Shown: piece after piece, positions 1 to 5,731 of the stretch
Layout: each line of letters starts with the position of its first letter
Numbering within the stretch: the first letter of the stretch is position 1
Source: Rhodospirillaceae bacterium
GTDB lineage: Bacteria; Pseudomonadota; Alphaproteobacteria; Rhodospirillales; Magnetospirillaceae
Direction: 5' to 3'
Length of the DNA: 17,096 nucleotides
Assembly: GCA_013349735.1 (NCBI GenBank)
Contig: DUZC01000014.1
Location: 1-17,096 of the forward strand
The notes under the pieces: generated by a model
What the model was told of the DNA's origin: nothing
What the model saw: the letters and a program-made list of their open reading frames with translations, nothing else
Databases searched by the model: none
Translations under genes and position numbers: made by a program

Positions 1-991
1 CCAGACATTTAGCGTAAATATTTGGAAAATGACTGACGATAAAATCAGCCGGCTGATGGCTGATATCCAGGTAAACACAATCAACACCAAGGCGCTTCAT
101 TTCATGGTCAATGGCCCGCGCCACGATATCACGAGGGGCCAATTCAGCCCGTTCATCAAATCTGGGCATAAAGCGTTCGCCATTTGGCAGCAAAAGCCTG
201 CCCCCTTCACCGCGCACAGCCTCGGAGATCAAAAAGGATTTGGCTTGCGGGTGATAAAGGATGGTTGGATGAAATTGCATAAATTCAAGATTGGCCACGC
301 GACAACCGGCGCGCCAGGCCATAGCGATTCCATCCCCCGTGCACCCATCGGGATTTGAGGAATAGAGATAGACTTTGCTGGCGCCCCCAGAGGCCAGGAC
401 CACCGCTTTTGCCTGAAAAAGGCGAACATAGCCGGCCTTACGATCAAGGACATAAACGCCGACGCACCGCCCCAACTGTCCATCAGCTCCCTTTTCGCGG
501 ACCAGATCGATGGCCAATTGATGTTCGAAAACATGAATATTTTCGGCCTCGCGGACACGTTGTTCCAGGGTGGTTTCAACCTCAAGACCGGTGGCGTCAG
601 CCGCGTGAATTATCCGACGGTGACTATGCCCCCCTTCTCTGGTCAGGTGGTATTGCGGATTTTGATCGAGGGTGGCTTCACGGGTAAACTCGACGCCATA
701 ACCGATCAGACGAGCAATCGCGTCTTTGGCGTTTTCAACAACAAAGCTAACGATATCGACATTGCATAAGCCCGCACCGGCGACCAGGGTATCGGAAACA
801 TGGGATTCATAGGAATCGGTGGCGTCCAACACAGCGGCGATACCGCCCTGCGCATGAATTGTGCTGCCATCGGACAGTTCGGCCTTGGAGAGGACCGCTA
901 CGCTGGCGGACGGCGCCAATTGCAGGGCGACGGTCAGACCGGCGGCACCGCTGCCAATAACCACCACGTCATGGGTAATCGTCTCTGCCAT
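1..991 (-). CDS. nadB: L-aspartate oxidase, N-terminal 330 residues (3' end outside window)
   Basis: This FAD enzyme oxidises L-aspartate to iminoaspartate, the first step of de novo NAD synthesis, in the cytoplasm. Reading the minus strand from the ATG at 991 gives an uninterrupted frame to the window edge. It starts with a dinucleotide-binding motif VVVIGSGAAGLT (residues 9-20) and has the family signature STIHAQGGIAAV (43-54). Other family blocks are TREGGHSHRRI (117-127), QFHPT (239-243), EAVRGEGGR (257-265) and FDERAELAPRDIVARAI (278-294). By alignment from memory, H241, E257 and R287 correspond to E. coli H244, E260 and R290 of the active site, with a constant offset of three. The family is usually 510-540 residues, so about 40 percent of the protein lies beyond base 1. 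The start codon lies one base after the nadC stop, so the two genes are probably translationally coupled. A succinate dehydrogenase or fumarate reductase flavoprotein is the only other option, and the nad neighbours exclude it. Confidence 0.96.
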   Translation of the reverse strand, partial: MAETITHDVVVIGSGAAGLTVALQLAPSASVAVLSKAELSDGSTIHAQGGIAAVLDATDSYESHVSDTLVAGAGLCNVDIVSFVVENAKDAIARLIGYGVEFTREATLDQNPQYHLTREGGHSHRRIIHAADATGLEVETTLEQRVREAENIHVFEHQLAIDLVREKGADGQLGRCVGVYVLDRKAGYVRLFQAKAVVLASGGASKVYLYSSNPDGCTGDGIAMAWRAGCRVANLEFMQFHPTILYHPQAKSFLISEAVRGEGGRLLLPNGERFMPRFDERAELAPRDIVARAIDHEMKRLGVDCVYLDISHQPADFIVSHFPNIYAKCL

Positions 992-992
992 G

Positions 993-1844
993 TCACACCG
1001 CCTGCCAATCAAGACCAATATCAATGGCGCGCGCCGACTGGGTCAGACGGCCCACGGAAATATAATCAACACCGGTTTCAGCGATGGCCCGAATGGTTTC
1101 CAGAGTGACCCCGCCAGAACTTTCCGTTTTAGCTCTTCCTGCCACCAATGAGACCGCCTGCGCCAGAATTACCGGTGACATATTGTCGAGCAGAATGATG
1201 TCCGCGCCCGCCTGCAGGGCCTCGGCAACCTGTTCAAGGGTATCGCATTCCACTTCAACTGAAACCGAAGCATAGGCCTTGGCACGGCGCACCGCTTCTT
1301 GGACCGAACCACAAACGGCAATATGGTTGTCTTTAATCAGGATCCCATCATAGAGCCCCATGCGATGGTTCTGCGCACCGCCAAGCCGCGTGGCATATTT
1401 TGCGGCCAGTCGCAGGCCGGGGATGGTTTTGCGGGTATCCAGCAAAACAGCCCGGGTTCCGGCGATTTCATCAACATAATGGCGGGTCAGGGTGGCGATC
1501 CCGGACAGATGTTGGACAAGGTTCAGGGCCGTGCGTTCGGCCGTTAGCAACGCGCCGGCCGGTCCCTGGAGGCGAGCCAGCACCGCACCGGGCAGAAGCA
1601 GGCTTCCCTCTTCCGCTTCAAGCGTGATTTTAATTTCTGGCGAAACTTTAGCGAATACTGTGACAGCAAACGGCAATCCCGCGACGACCATTTTTTCGCG
1701 GGCGGCCATGACACCGCTAAATCTTAGATTATTGGGAATCACCGCCTGACAGGTTATATCGCCCGGGCCAATATCCTCGGCCAAGGCAATATCGATCAGC
1801 TGATCGATGGCTTGCGCCAGATCAGAAGGCGACAGGCTGGACAT
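993..1844 (-). CDS. nadC: Nicotinate-nucleotide pyrophosphorylase (quinolinate phosphoribosyltransferase)
   Basis: The enzyme condenses quinolinate with PRPP, releasing CO2, to make nicotinate mononucleotide. The 283 residues match the normal family length (about 280-300). Visible blocks are ERTALNLVQHLSGIAT (103-118), DTRKTIPGLR (136-145), KYATRLGGAQNHRMGLYDG (149-167), ILIKDNHI (168-175), VEVECDT (196-202), ILLDNM (217-222) and SSGGVTLETI (242-251). From memory of the M. tuberculosis enzyme, R104, R138, K139, H160, R161 and K171 align with its quinolinate and phosphate contacts (R105, R139, K140, H161, R162, K172). E199 and D220 are likely metal or PRPP ligands. The ATG lies 23 bases inside the 3' end of nadA, and no strong ribosome binding site precedes it, so translation probably depends on coupling to nadA. 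No anomalies are seen. Confidence 0.97.
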   Translation of the reverse strand: MSSLSPSDLAQAIDQLIDIALAEDIGPGDITCQAVIPNNLRFSGVMAAREKMVVAGLPFAVTVFAKVSPEIKITLEAEEGSLLLPGAVLARLQGPAGALLTAERTALNLVQHLSGIATLTRHYVDEIAGTRAVLLDTRKTIPGLRLAAKYATRLGGAQNHRMGLYDGILIKDNHIAVCGSVQEAVRRAKAYASVSVEVECDTLEQVAEALQAGADIILLDNMSPVILAQAVSLVAGRAKTESSGGVTLETIRAIAETGVDYISVGRLTQSARAIDIGLDWQAV

Positions 1845-2835
1845 TGACCGACACCGACATGTCCAACATGCGCTGCAAAGGTTTCAGAGCCGCTTGCCGC
1901 AGATCCTCAGGTAATTCTATGCGCGGCGCATTGTTCAATAAACTCAGATAAATTTTTTCCAAGGTATTGCGGGCCATGAAAGGACAGCGGGCACAGTCGC
2001 AACTGCCATCCATGCCGACTGCCGGGATAAAAGTCTTGCCCGGGGCTGCCTTTTGCATTTGATGAATAATATGTGGCTCAGTGGCGATGATAAACTGCTG
2101 ATGCTCGGAGGAAATCACGAAATCAAGGAGGGAGCGGGTGGAACCGACATGGTCGGCATGACGCAAAATACCGTCCGGACATTCGGGATGGGCAGCGACC
2201 AGGGCAAGCGGATGGCGCCCCTTTAAGGACACCAGTTCCCGTTCAGAAAATTGCTCGTGAACGATACAGCTTCCCGGCCAAAGGGTCATTGGTCGTCCAC
2301 TCTTTTCGGCCAAATACCGGCCAAGATGTCGATCCGGCGCGAACAGGACCGGGCGGTCGGCGGGAAGCTGGGCCAGGATTGTCTCGGCGTTGGACGAAGT
2401 TACAATAACATCCGACAAGGCCTTAACTTCTGCCGAACAATTAATATAGGTCACGGCCAAATGGTCGGGATTTTCAAGCCGGAAGCGGCGAAAATCCTCA
2501 GGCTGGCAAGAGTCCTCGAGGGAACATCCAGCCTCGGCATCCGGCAAGAGCACGGTTTTCTGCGGGCTGACAATTTTGGCCACTTCGGCCATGAAACGGA
2601 CCCCGCAAAACAGGATGACATCGGCGTCTGTTGCAGCCGCTTTGCGGGAAAGATCCAAGGAATCACCAACAAAATCAGCGAGATCCTGGATTTCTCCATC
2701 CTGATAATAATGGGCCAGGATTACCGCATTCCGCTCGCGTCGCAACCGGTCAATTTCGGCATGCAAATCCAGCGAGGGATCGATCCCAGTCTCATCCAGC
2801 GCCCCTGGGTCCGGCAGCACCACAGTTTCCAACAT
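1822..2835 (-). CDS. nadA: Quinolinate synthase A ([4Fe-4S] enzyme)
   Basis: NadA condenses iminoaspartate from NadB with dihydroxyacetone phosphate to form quinolinate, using an oxygen-sensitive [4Fe-4S] cluster. The 337 residues show the three-fold pseudo-repeat of the family. Blocks include ILAHYYQDGEIQDLADFVGD (39-58), FCGVRFMAE (76-84), VTSSNAE (145-151), APDRHLGRYL (166-175), GSCIVHEQF (188-196), HPECPDG (216-222), GSTRSLLDFV (231-240) and CDCARCPFMARN (279-290). Cluster ligands are most likely C104 (EAGCSLEDSC), C190 (GSCIVH) and one of the C279/C281/C284 group, probably C284, by analogy with E. coli C113, C200 and C297. The start is the first ATG after the divergent gap, preceded by AAAAAGAGG with a short spacer. 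It is the first gene of nadA-nadC-nadB. No riboswitch or known NAD-regulator site was recognised upstream. Confidence 0.97.
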   Translation of the reverse strand: MLETVVLPDPGALDETGIDPSLDLHAEIDRLRRERNAVILAHYYQDGEIQDLADFVGDSLDLSRKAAATDADVILFCGVRFMAEVAKIVSPQKTVLLPDAEAGCSLEDSCQPEDFRRFRLENPDHLAVTYINCSAEVKALSDVIVTSSNAETILAQLPADRPVLFAPDRHLGRYLAEKSGRPMTLWPGSCIVHEQFSERELVSLKGRHPLALVAAHPECPDGILRHADHVGSTRSLLDFVISSEHQQFIIATEPHIIHQMQKAAPGKTFIPAVGMDGSCDCARCPFMARNTLEKIYLSLLNNAPRIELPEDLRQAALKPLQRMLDMSVSVNVQPVAF

Positions 2836-3000
2836 TGCCTCTTTTTGCTACGGCGAAAACACTACGCTCTACTAATTCGCGGAAACCAACGCCGGATGCA
2901 AGCAACCCCTGCAGTTTTGCGCAATTTTTTTACTGGCGCCGCTTGTTCGCCTGGCGCTTTGCCGGCATCATCGGCCATCCCGTCTGGAGGATTCGTCTTG
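2836..3000. other. Divergent intergenic region between nadA and the exported glycosidase-like gene
   Basis: This 165-base gap must hold the promoters of nadA (leftward) and of the rightward gene at 3001. The only clear signal is GGAGG at 2986-2990, the ribosome binding site of the rightward gene. On the minus strand TTGGTT followed after about 19 bases by TAGTGT is a weak promoter-like pair for nadA. The open frame that continues through this gap from inside nadA is judged non-coding because it lacks a family match and runs antisense to nadA. Confidence 0.5.
2986..2990 (+). promoter_or_regulatory. Ribosome binding site GGAGG that fixes the start of the glycosidase-like gene
   Basis: GGAGG lies 10 bases before GTG 3001 and 7 bases before the in-frame TTG at 2998. 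It places the true start directly in front of a signal peptide and shows that the in-frame ORF extension back to 2251 is not translated as part of this protein. Confidence 0.7.
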
Positions 3001-4020
3001 GTGCGGCGTGGGCTTTTCCTGATTGCACAACTGGCGCTGCTGTTTGCCCTCAGCCATCCGGCAAGGGCCGAAAACCCTTATGGCGTCATGATGTGGCCCG
3101 TGGCTGGCTTTCAGGACTTCTCGGTGGCTTTGGCCCGCAGTGCCGGTTTAGGCGTGGCCTGGTTTCGGCCAACCAATGTCTATATTGACCGTTTGCCAAA
3201 ATCCGGCGCTTGTTCGGAATGTACCGCCCTGCTCCGTTCCCCGCTTCGACTGGCTTTGACCGTGCGCAATGCGCCCGGTGCCGGGCGACCGTCGACCCCA
3301 CCCAGCGACATGGAAGATTATAAAAGGAGACTTGGAACGATCCTGGACCTATGGAAGCCACAACTTTTGGTGGTTGAACAGGAAGAAGATCTTCCCGCCA
3401 CTTATTCAGCGCTGGATGTGTCAAAAGCCTATGCTCAGCAATTGGAAGCGGCTTGCCAGGTCGCCCATGCCCGGTCGATTTTATGTACCAATGGCGGTCT
3501 GTCCTACGAAGCAACATCGGTGCTGATCTGGCTGGCCTTTGCTGATCGGGGAAAAATGGAGCAGGCCTGCGCTTATGCCCGCGGCACCTTATACCAAAAG
3601 GGCCGACCGGATGCCGGCGCTATTCTTTGTCCGAAAGGCGGCCAGATCCTGATCGACAGCAAAGCGCGATCAGATCAGCTAGCCCTGGCCAGGAAATTAC
3701 TGGATGTTTATAAAAAAAGCCCTATCGACGCGGTAAATTTCCACTGGTATGGGCATGACGCCGGCACGCTCTCTGAAACCGTGGATATGCTGAAACGCCT
3801 CACCAGTAAGCCAGTGCTGAGCAATGAAATGGGTCAACGTCCCTGGGACGCCGAGCCCGGCCGGGTTCGTGCCTTGCTTCGCGCCGCCTTCGCCAGCCAG
3901 ATGGTTACGGCCATTTGGCTCAGTATGGACACCCAAAATACGGTGTCGCTTTTTGATGAAGATGGAAGCTTACGCCCGGCCGGCAAAGAATTTGCCCATC
4001 AGATGTCCGGAAGGAAATAG
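3001..4020 (+). CDS. Exported TIM-barrel glycoside hydrolase-like protein
   Basis: From GTG 3001 the product is 339 residues. Residues 1-23 form a signal peptide: two arginines, a hydrophobic run LFLIAQLALLFAL, then an ARA cleavage site before ENPYG, so the protein should reach the periplasm. The mature part reads like a clan-A TIM barrel. Strand-like hydrophobic stretches end in acidic residues: LLVVEQEED has E126 and E128, and PVLSNEMGQ has E276, about 150 residues later. That is the spacing expected of acid/base and nucleophile glutamates on strands 4 and 7. VNFHWYGHD (about 247-255) resembles a strand-6 aromatic site, and AIWLSMD a strand-8 segment. Several cysteines could form disulfides in the periplasm. 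The substrate and CAZy family are not recognised. TTG 2998 is an equally placed alternative start. The gene stands alone, divergent from nadA and convergent with the thioesterase. Confidence 0.75.
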   Translation: MRRGLFLIAQLALLFALSHPARAENPYGVMMWPVAGFQDFSVALARSAGLGVAWFRPTNVYIDRLPKSGACSECTALLRSPLRLALTVRNAPGAGRPSTPPSDMEDYKRRLGTILDLWKPQLLVVEQEEDLPATYSALDVSKAYAQQLEAACQVAHARSILCTNGGLSYEATSVLIWLAFADRGKMEQACAYARGTLYQKGRPDAGAILCPKGGQILIDSKARSDQLALARKLLDVYKKSPIDAVNFHWYGHDAGTLSETVDMLKRLTSKPVLSNEMGQRPWDAEPGRVRALLRAAFASQMVTAIWLSMDTQNTVSLFDEDGSLRPAGKEFAHQMSGRK

Positions 4021-4035
4021 AACTCATGTGAGAAC

Positions 4036-4054
4036 GAAAAATCTCCGATTTTTC
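4036..4054. terminator. AT-rich hairpin after the glycosidase-like gene
   Basis: GAAAAATC and GATTTTTC form a perfect 8-base-pair stem around a 3-base loop (TCC), 16 bases after the stop codon at 4020. Its arms are A and T runs, so an RNA copy from either strand would end in a U-rich arm. This could act as a weak bidirectional terminator in the convergent gap. No separate long T-tract follows, so the call is tentative. Confidence 0.4.
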
Positions 4055-4079
4055 ATTGCTCAAGTGCCGCTCTCGCCTA

Positions 4080-4123
4080 AGAGTTTTTCAGCTTTTTGTT
4101 TCAGTCAAAATGCGAAAAACTCT
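4080..4123. repeat. Long imperfect inverted repeat in the convergent gap (terminator or REP-like element)
   Basis: AGAGTTTTTC (4080-4089) and GAAAAACTCT (4114-4123) form a perfect 10-base-pair stem. Inside it, GCTTTTTG (4091-4098) pairs with CAAAATGC (4106-4113) with one mismatch, leaving a loop of about 7 bases. The right arm overlaps the stop codon of the minus-strand thioesterase gene (TAG at 4124-4122). It sits where a shared terminator for the two converging genes would be expected. The length and elaborate palindrome also fit a dispersed intergenic repeat, which cannot be tested in one window. Confidence 0.5.
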
Positions 4124-4538
4124 AAAGCGGCGGAATCGAATAAGTTCCGGTGACATGGCAGACGAGGTCCTCTTCATCCACCGTACGCAAACTGCATTCA
4201 CCGACGGCCAAACGTTTGCCCAGTTTAAGGATCCGCCCTTCCGCCAGGACGTCGGCGGGACCGGGTTTTCGCAAAAAATTGATACTCATACTAGTTGTTA
4301 CCGCCAGTTCGACCCGGCCAATTAACCCCAAGACCACGGCATAAAGGGTTACATCGGCCAGGGCCATCAGCGCTGGGCCGGCCACCGTTCCGCCAGGCCG
4401 CATCAGAGAGGGATTAAAATGCATACGCATACTGGCGGTCCCTTTGCCAATGGCCAGGGTACGAATGCCAAACAGATCCACCAAAGGCAGTTCCGCGGAG
4501 ATCAGGGATTGAAATTCTTCAACTGATATTTTCGTCAT
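4122..4538 (-). CDS. PaaI-type hotdog-fold acyl-CoA thioesterase
   Basis: At 138 residues this is the usual size of a single hotdog domain. The signature RPGGTVAGPALMALADVTLY (47-66) matches the helix-containing PaaI/4HBT motif (HR-G-G-x-x-A-x-A-D). D62 is in the position of the catalytic acid, although the common His-Gly-Gly is Pro-Gly-Gly here. TSMSINFLRKP forms the dimer-edge strand. Family members hydrolyse acyl- or aryl-CoA esters, and the substrate cannot be told. The gene begins 9 bases after the stop of the upstream 107-residue protein gene, so the two are probably co-transcribed, possibly with tRNA-Ser. No strong ribosome binding site precedes the ATG. The stop codon lies within an inverted repeat that may terminate the transcript. 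Confidence 0.85.
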   Translation of the reverse strand: MTKISVEEFQSLISAELPLVDLFGIRTLAIGKGTASMRMHFNPSLMRPGGTVAGPALMALADVTLYAVVLGLIGRVELAVTTSMSINFLRKPGPADVLAEGRILKLGKRLAVGECSLRTVDEEDLVCHVTGTYSIPPL

Positions 4539-4547
4539 TATTGACTT

Positions 4548-4871
4548 TTAACCCTGCCAAGCCGCTTGCTCATGATGTTCAGCCAGTTGGCTCAAAATGC
4601 TCGAAAGTAGCCTGTGGTCGCCGGTGGCAGCAACAGCAGACAAAATCACCGAGGCCTCGTCACCGACTAATCCAGCAACTTTAAGAGCCGGAACGAAGCC
4701 CTCTGAGGCAAGAATCGCACTGGCCGGCCGCATCATACGATGCTTGCCCCGCTGCCCTTCCTTTTCAATACAGTCAGCCATCGCTTCAATCGCCGGTCGC
4801 TTGCGATGGATCTCAAAAGCCAAGGCCCGCAAGAAGCGCACCTTGATATCTGCATCATTTCCACGACTCAT
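4548..4871 (-). CDS. Small soluble protein resembling the cytoplasmic domain of type II secretion F proteins
   Basis: This 107-residue protein has no membrane segment and no signal peptide. The ATG at 4871 is chosen over the upstream in-frame TTG at 4886 because AGGA lies five bases before it. Residues 10-102 appear all-helical. They follow the layout of the T2SSF (GspF/PilC) cytoplasmic domain: a first helix FLRALAFEIHRKRPAIEAM (13-31), a middle helix pair with EGFVPALKVAGL (57-68), and a final TGDHRLLSSILSQLAEHHEQ (83-102) resembling the canonical 'aGE-sG-L-evL-rLA-yle' segment. The usual membrane helices and second copy of GspF are absent. This resemblance comes from reading the sequence, not from a search, and the function is unknown. 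It lies between tRNA-Ser and the thioesterase, probably in one transcript with the latter. Confidence 0.7.
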   Translation of the reverse strand: MSRGNDADIKVRFLRALAFEIHRKRPAIEAMADCIEKEGQRGKHRMMRPASAILASEGFVPALKVAGLVGDEASVILSAVAATGDHRLLSSILSQLAEHHEQAAWQG

Positions 4872-4927
4872 CACGATCCTGCCCAAGATTTTTGAAGGTC
4901 AAAACAAGATGAAATCGCGTTAACGAG

Positions 4928-5020
4928 TGGCGGAAGGGGGGGGATTCGAACCCCCGGTAGGACTTGACATCCTACGACGGTTTAGCAAACCGCTGGTTTA
5001 AGCCACTCACCCACCCTTCC
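4928..5020 (-). tRNA. tRNA-Ser (anticodon GCU)
   Basis: The minus strand folds as a class II tRNA of 93 bases. The acceptor stem is GGAAGGG with CCCTTCC, followed by discriminator G and an encoded CCA (4930-4928). The anticodon loop is TTGCTAA with anticodon GCT at 4986-4984, reading AGC/AGU serine codons. A long variable arm (GTAGGA with TCCTAC) is typical of serine tRNAs. The T arm is GGGGG-TTCGAAT-CCCCC. No identity element appears disrupted. It lies 90 bases after yfcG and has its own promoter candidate at 5067-5095. Confidence 0.97.
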
Positions 5021-5066
5021 CTCTGGCTCGGTGCCGTTCGCGAGGATCAGCAAGTCTGAAGGGGCG

Positions 5067-5095
5067 GTTCTACAGAATAGCCAAGCCCCCGTCAA
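5067..5095 (-). promoter_or_regulatory. Sigma-70-type promoter for tRNA-Ser
   Basis: On the minus strand TTGACG (5095-5090) is followed after exactly 17 bases by TAGAAC (5072-5067). The expected start is near 5060, about 40 bases before the mature tRNA end. The bases just after the -10 are GC-rich (CGCCCC), as in stringently controlled stable-RNA promoters. It lies directly after the yfcG stop codon, so the tRNA could also be reached by read-through from the gat operon. Confidence 0.6.
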
Positions 5096-5110
5096 TCACC
5101 CCTCGCCATT

Positions 5111-5728
5111 TTACCCCGGAATCACCATTCCCTTAGCGACAGCGGGTCGGGCAGCCATCCGGGCAACCCAGGCTGTGACATTTGGTAAGCGAGCCAGATC
5201 TATTCCCTGCCACTCATAGCGCTGGGTCCAGGGATAGATGGCCATGTCCGCGATGGAATAGTCTCCCGCGACAAAGCTCGCTTTTTCCAATTGCTTCTCT
5301 AAAACGGAATAAAGCCGTTCGGCCTCTTTGCTGTAACGCTCGATGGCATAAGCGACCGGCTCGGGAGCAAATTTACGAAAATGATGCGCTTGACCCAGCA
5401 TTGGACCAAATCCGCCCATTTGCCACATTAACCACTGCAGGACCTCATATCTTGCCCCTGCGGCTTTCGGCAAAAAGCGCCCGGTCTTTTCCGCCAGATA
5501 GATGAGGATCGCGCCGGATTCGAACAAAGCCAGCGGACGTCCATCCGGTCCCTCCTGGTCAATAATAGCCGGAATCTTGTTATTGGGGCTGATGGCAAGA
5601 AACTCCGGCGCAAATTGCTCGTTTTTCGTAATATCCACGCGGTGCAGGTTATAGGGCAGCCCGGTTTCCTCGAGCATGATCGAGATCTTGCGACCATTGG
5701 GCGTAGCCCAGCTATAAAGATCGATCAT
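5111..5728 (-). CDS. yfcG: YfcG/Nu-class glutathione transferase-like disulfide oxidoreductase
   Basis: The 205-residue protein has an N-terminal thioredoxin-fold GST domain (about 1-85) and an alpha-helical C-terminal domain. It is strikingly close to E. coli YfcG as I recall it. Shared blocks are ISPNNKIPAIID, LFESGAILIYLAEKTG, LQWLMWQMGG-GPMLGQ-HHF, YAIERY and YSIADMAIYPW. T9 and N11 of the ATPNG motif match the residues that contact glutathione in YfcG, which lacks a catalytic serine, tyrosine or cysteine. YfcG reduces disulfides with glutathione and has little classic transferase activity. The ATG is 3 bases after the gatB stop and uses a GAGGGA ribosome binding site formed by the last gatB codons, so it is the fourth gene of the gat operon. 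Confidence 0.88.
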   Translation of the reverse strand: MIDLYSWATPNGRKISIMLEETGLPYNLHRVDITKNEQFAPEFLAISPNNKIPAIIDQEGPDGRPLALFESGAILIYLAEKTGRFLPKAAGARYEVLQWLMWQMGGFGPMLGQAHHFRKFAPEPVAYAIERYSKEAERLYSVLEKQLEKASFVAGDYSIADMAIYPWTQRYEWQGIDLARLPNVTAWVARMAARPAVAKGMVIPG

Positions 5729-5731
5729 CTT

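Noticed and set aside
2251..3000. In-frame plus-strand extension of the glycosidase-like gene, making a 589-residue ORF
   Set aside because: It runs antisense through nadA, lacks a family match, and would bury a clear signal peptide. The GGAGG at 2986-2990 sets the start at 2998/3001.
2631..3188. 185-residue plus-strand ORF across the nadA/glycosidase gap
   Set aside because: It overlaps nadA and the signal peptide region in another frame. Composition is Pro/Ala/Arg-rich and no ribosome binding site was found.
4872..4886. TTG start adding five residues to the T2SSF-like protein
   Set aside because: The AGGA ribosome binding site lies between this TTG and the ATG at 4871, so the ATG is the better start.
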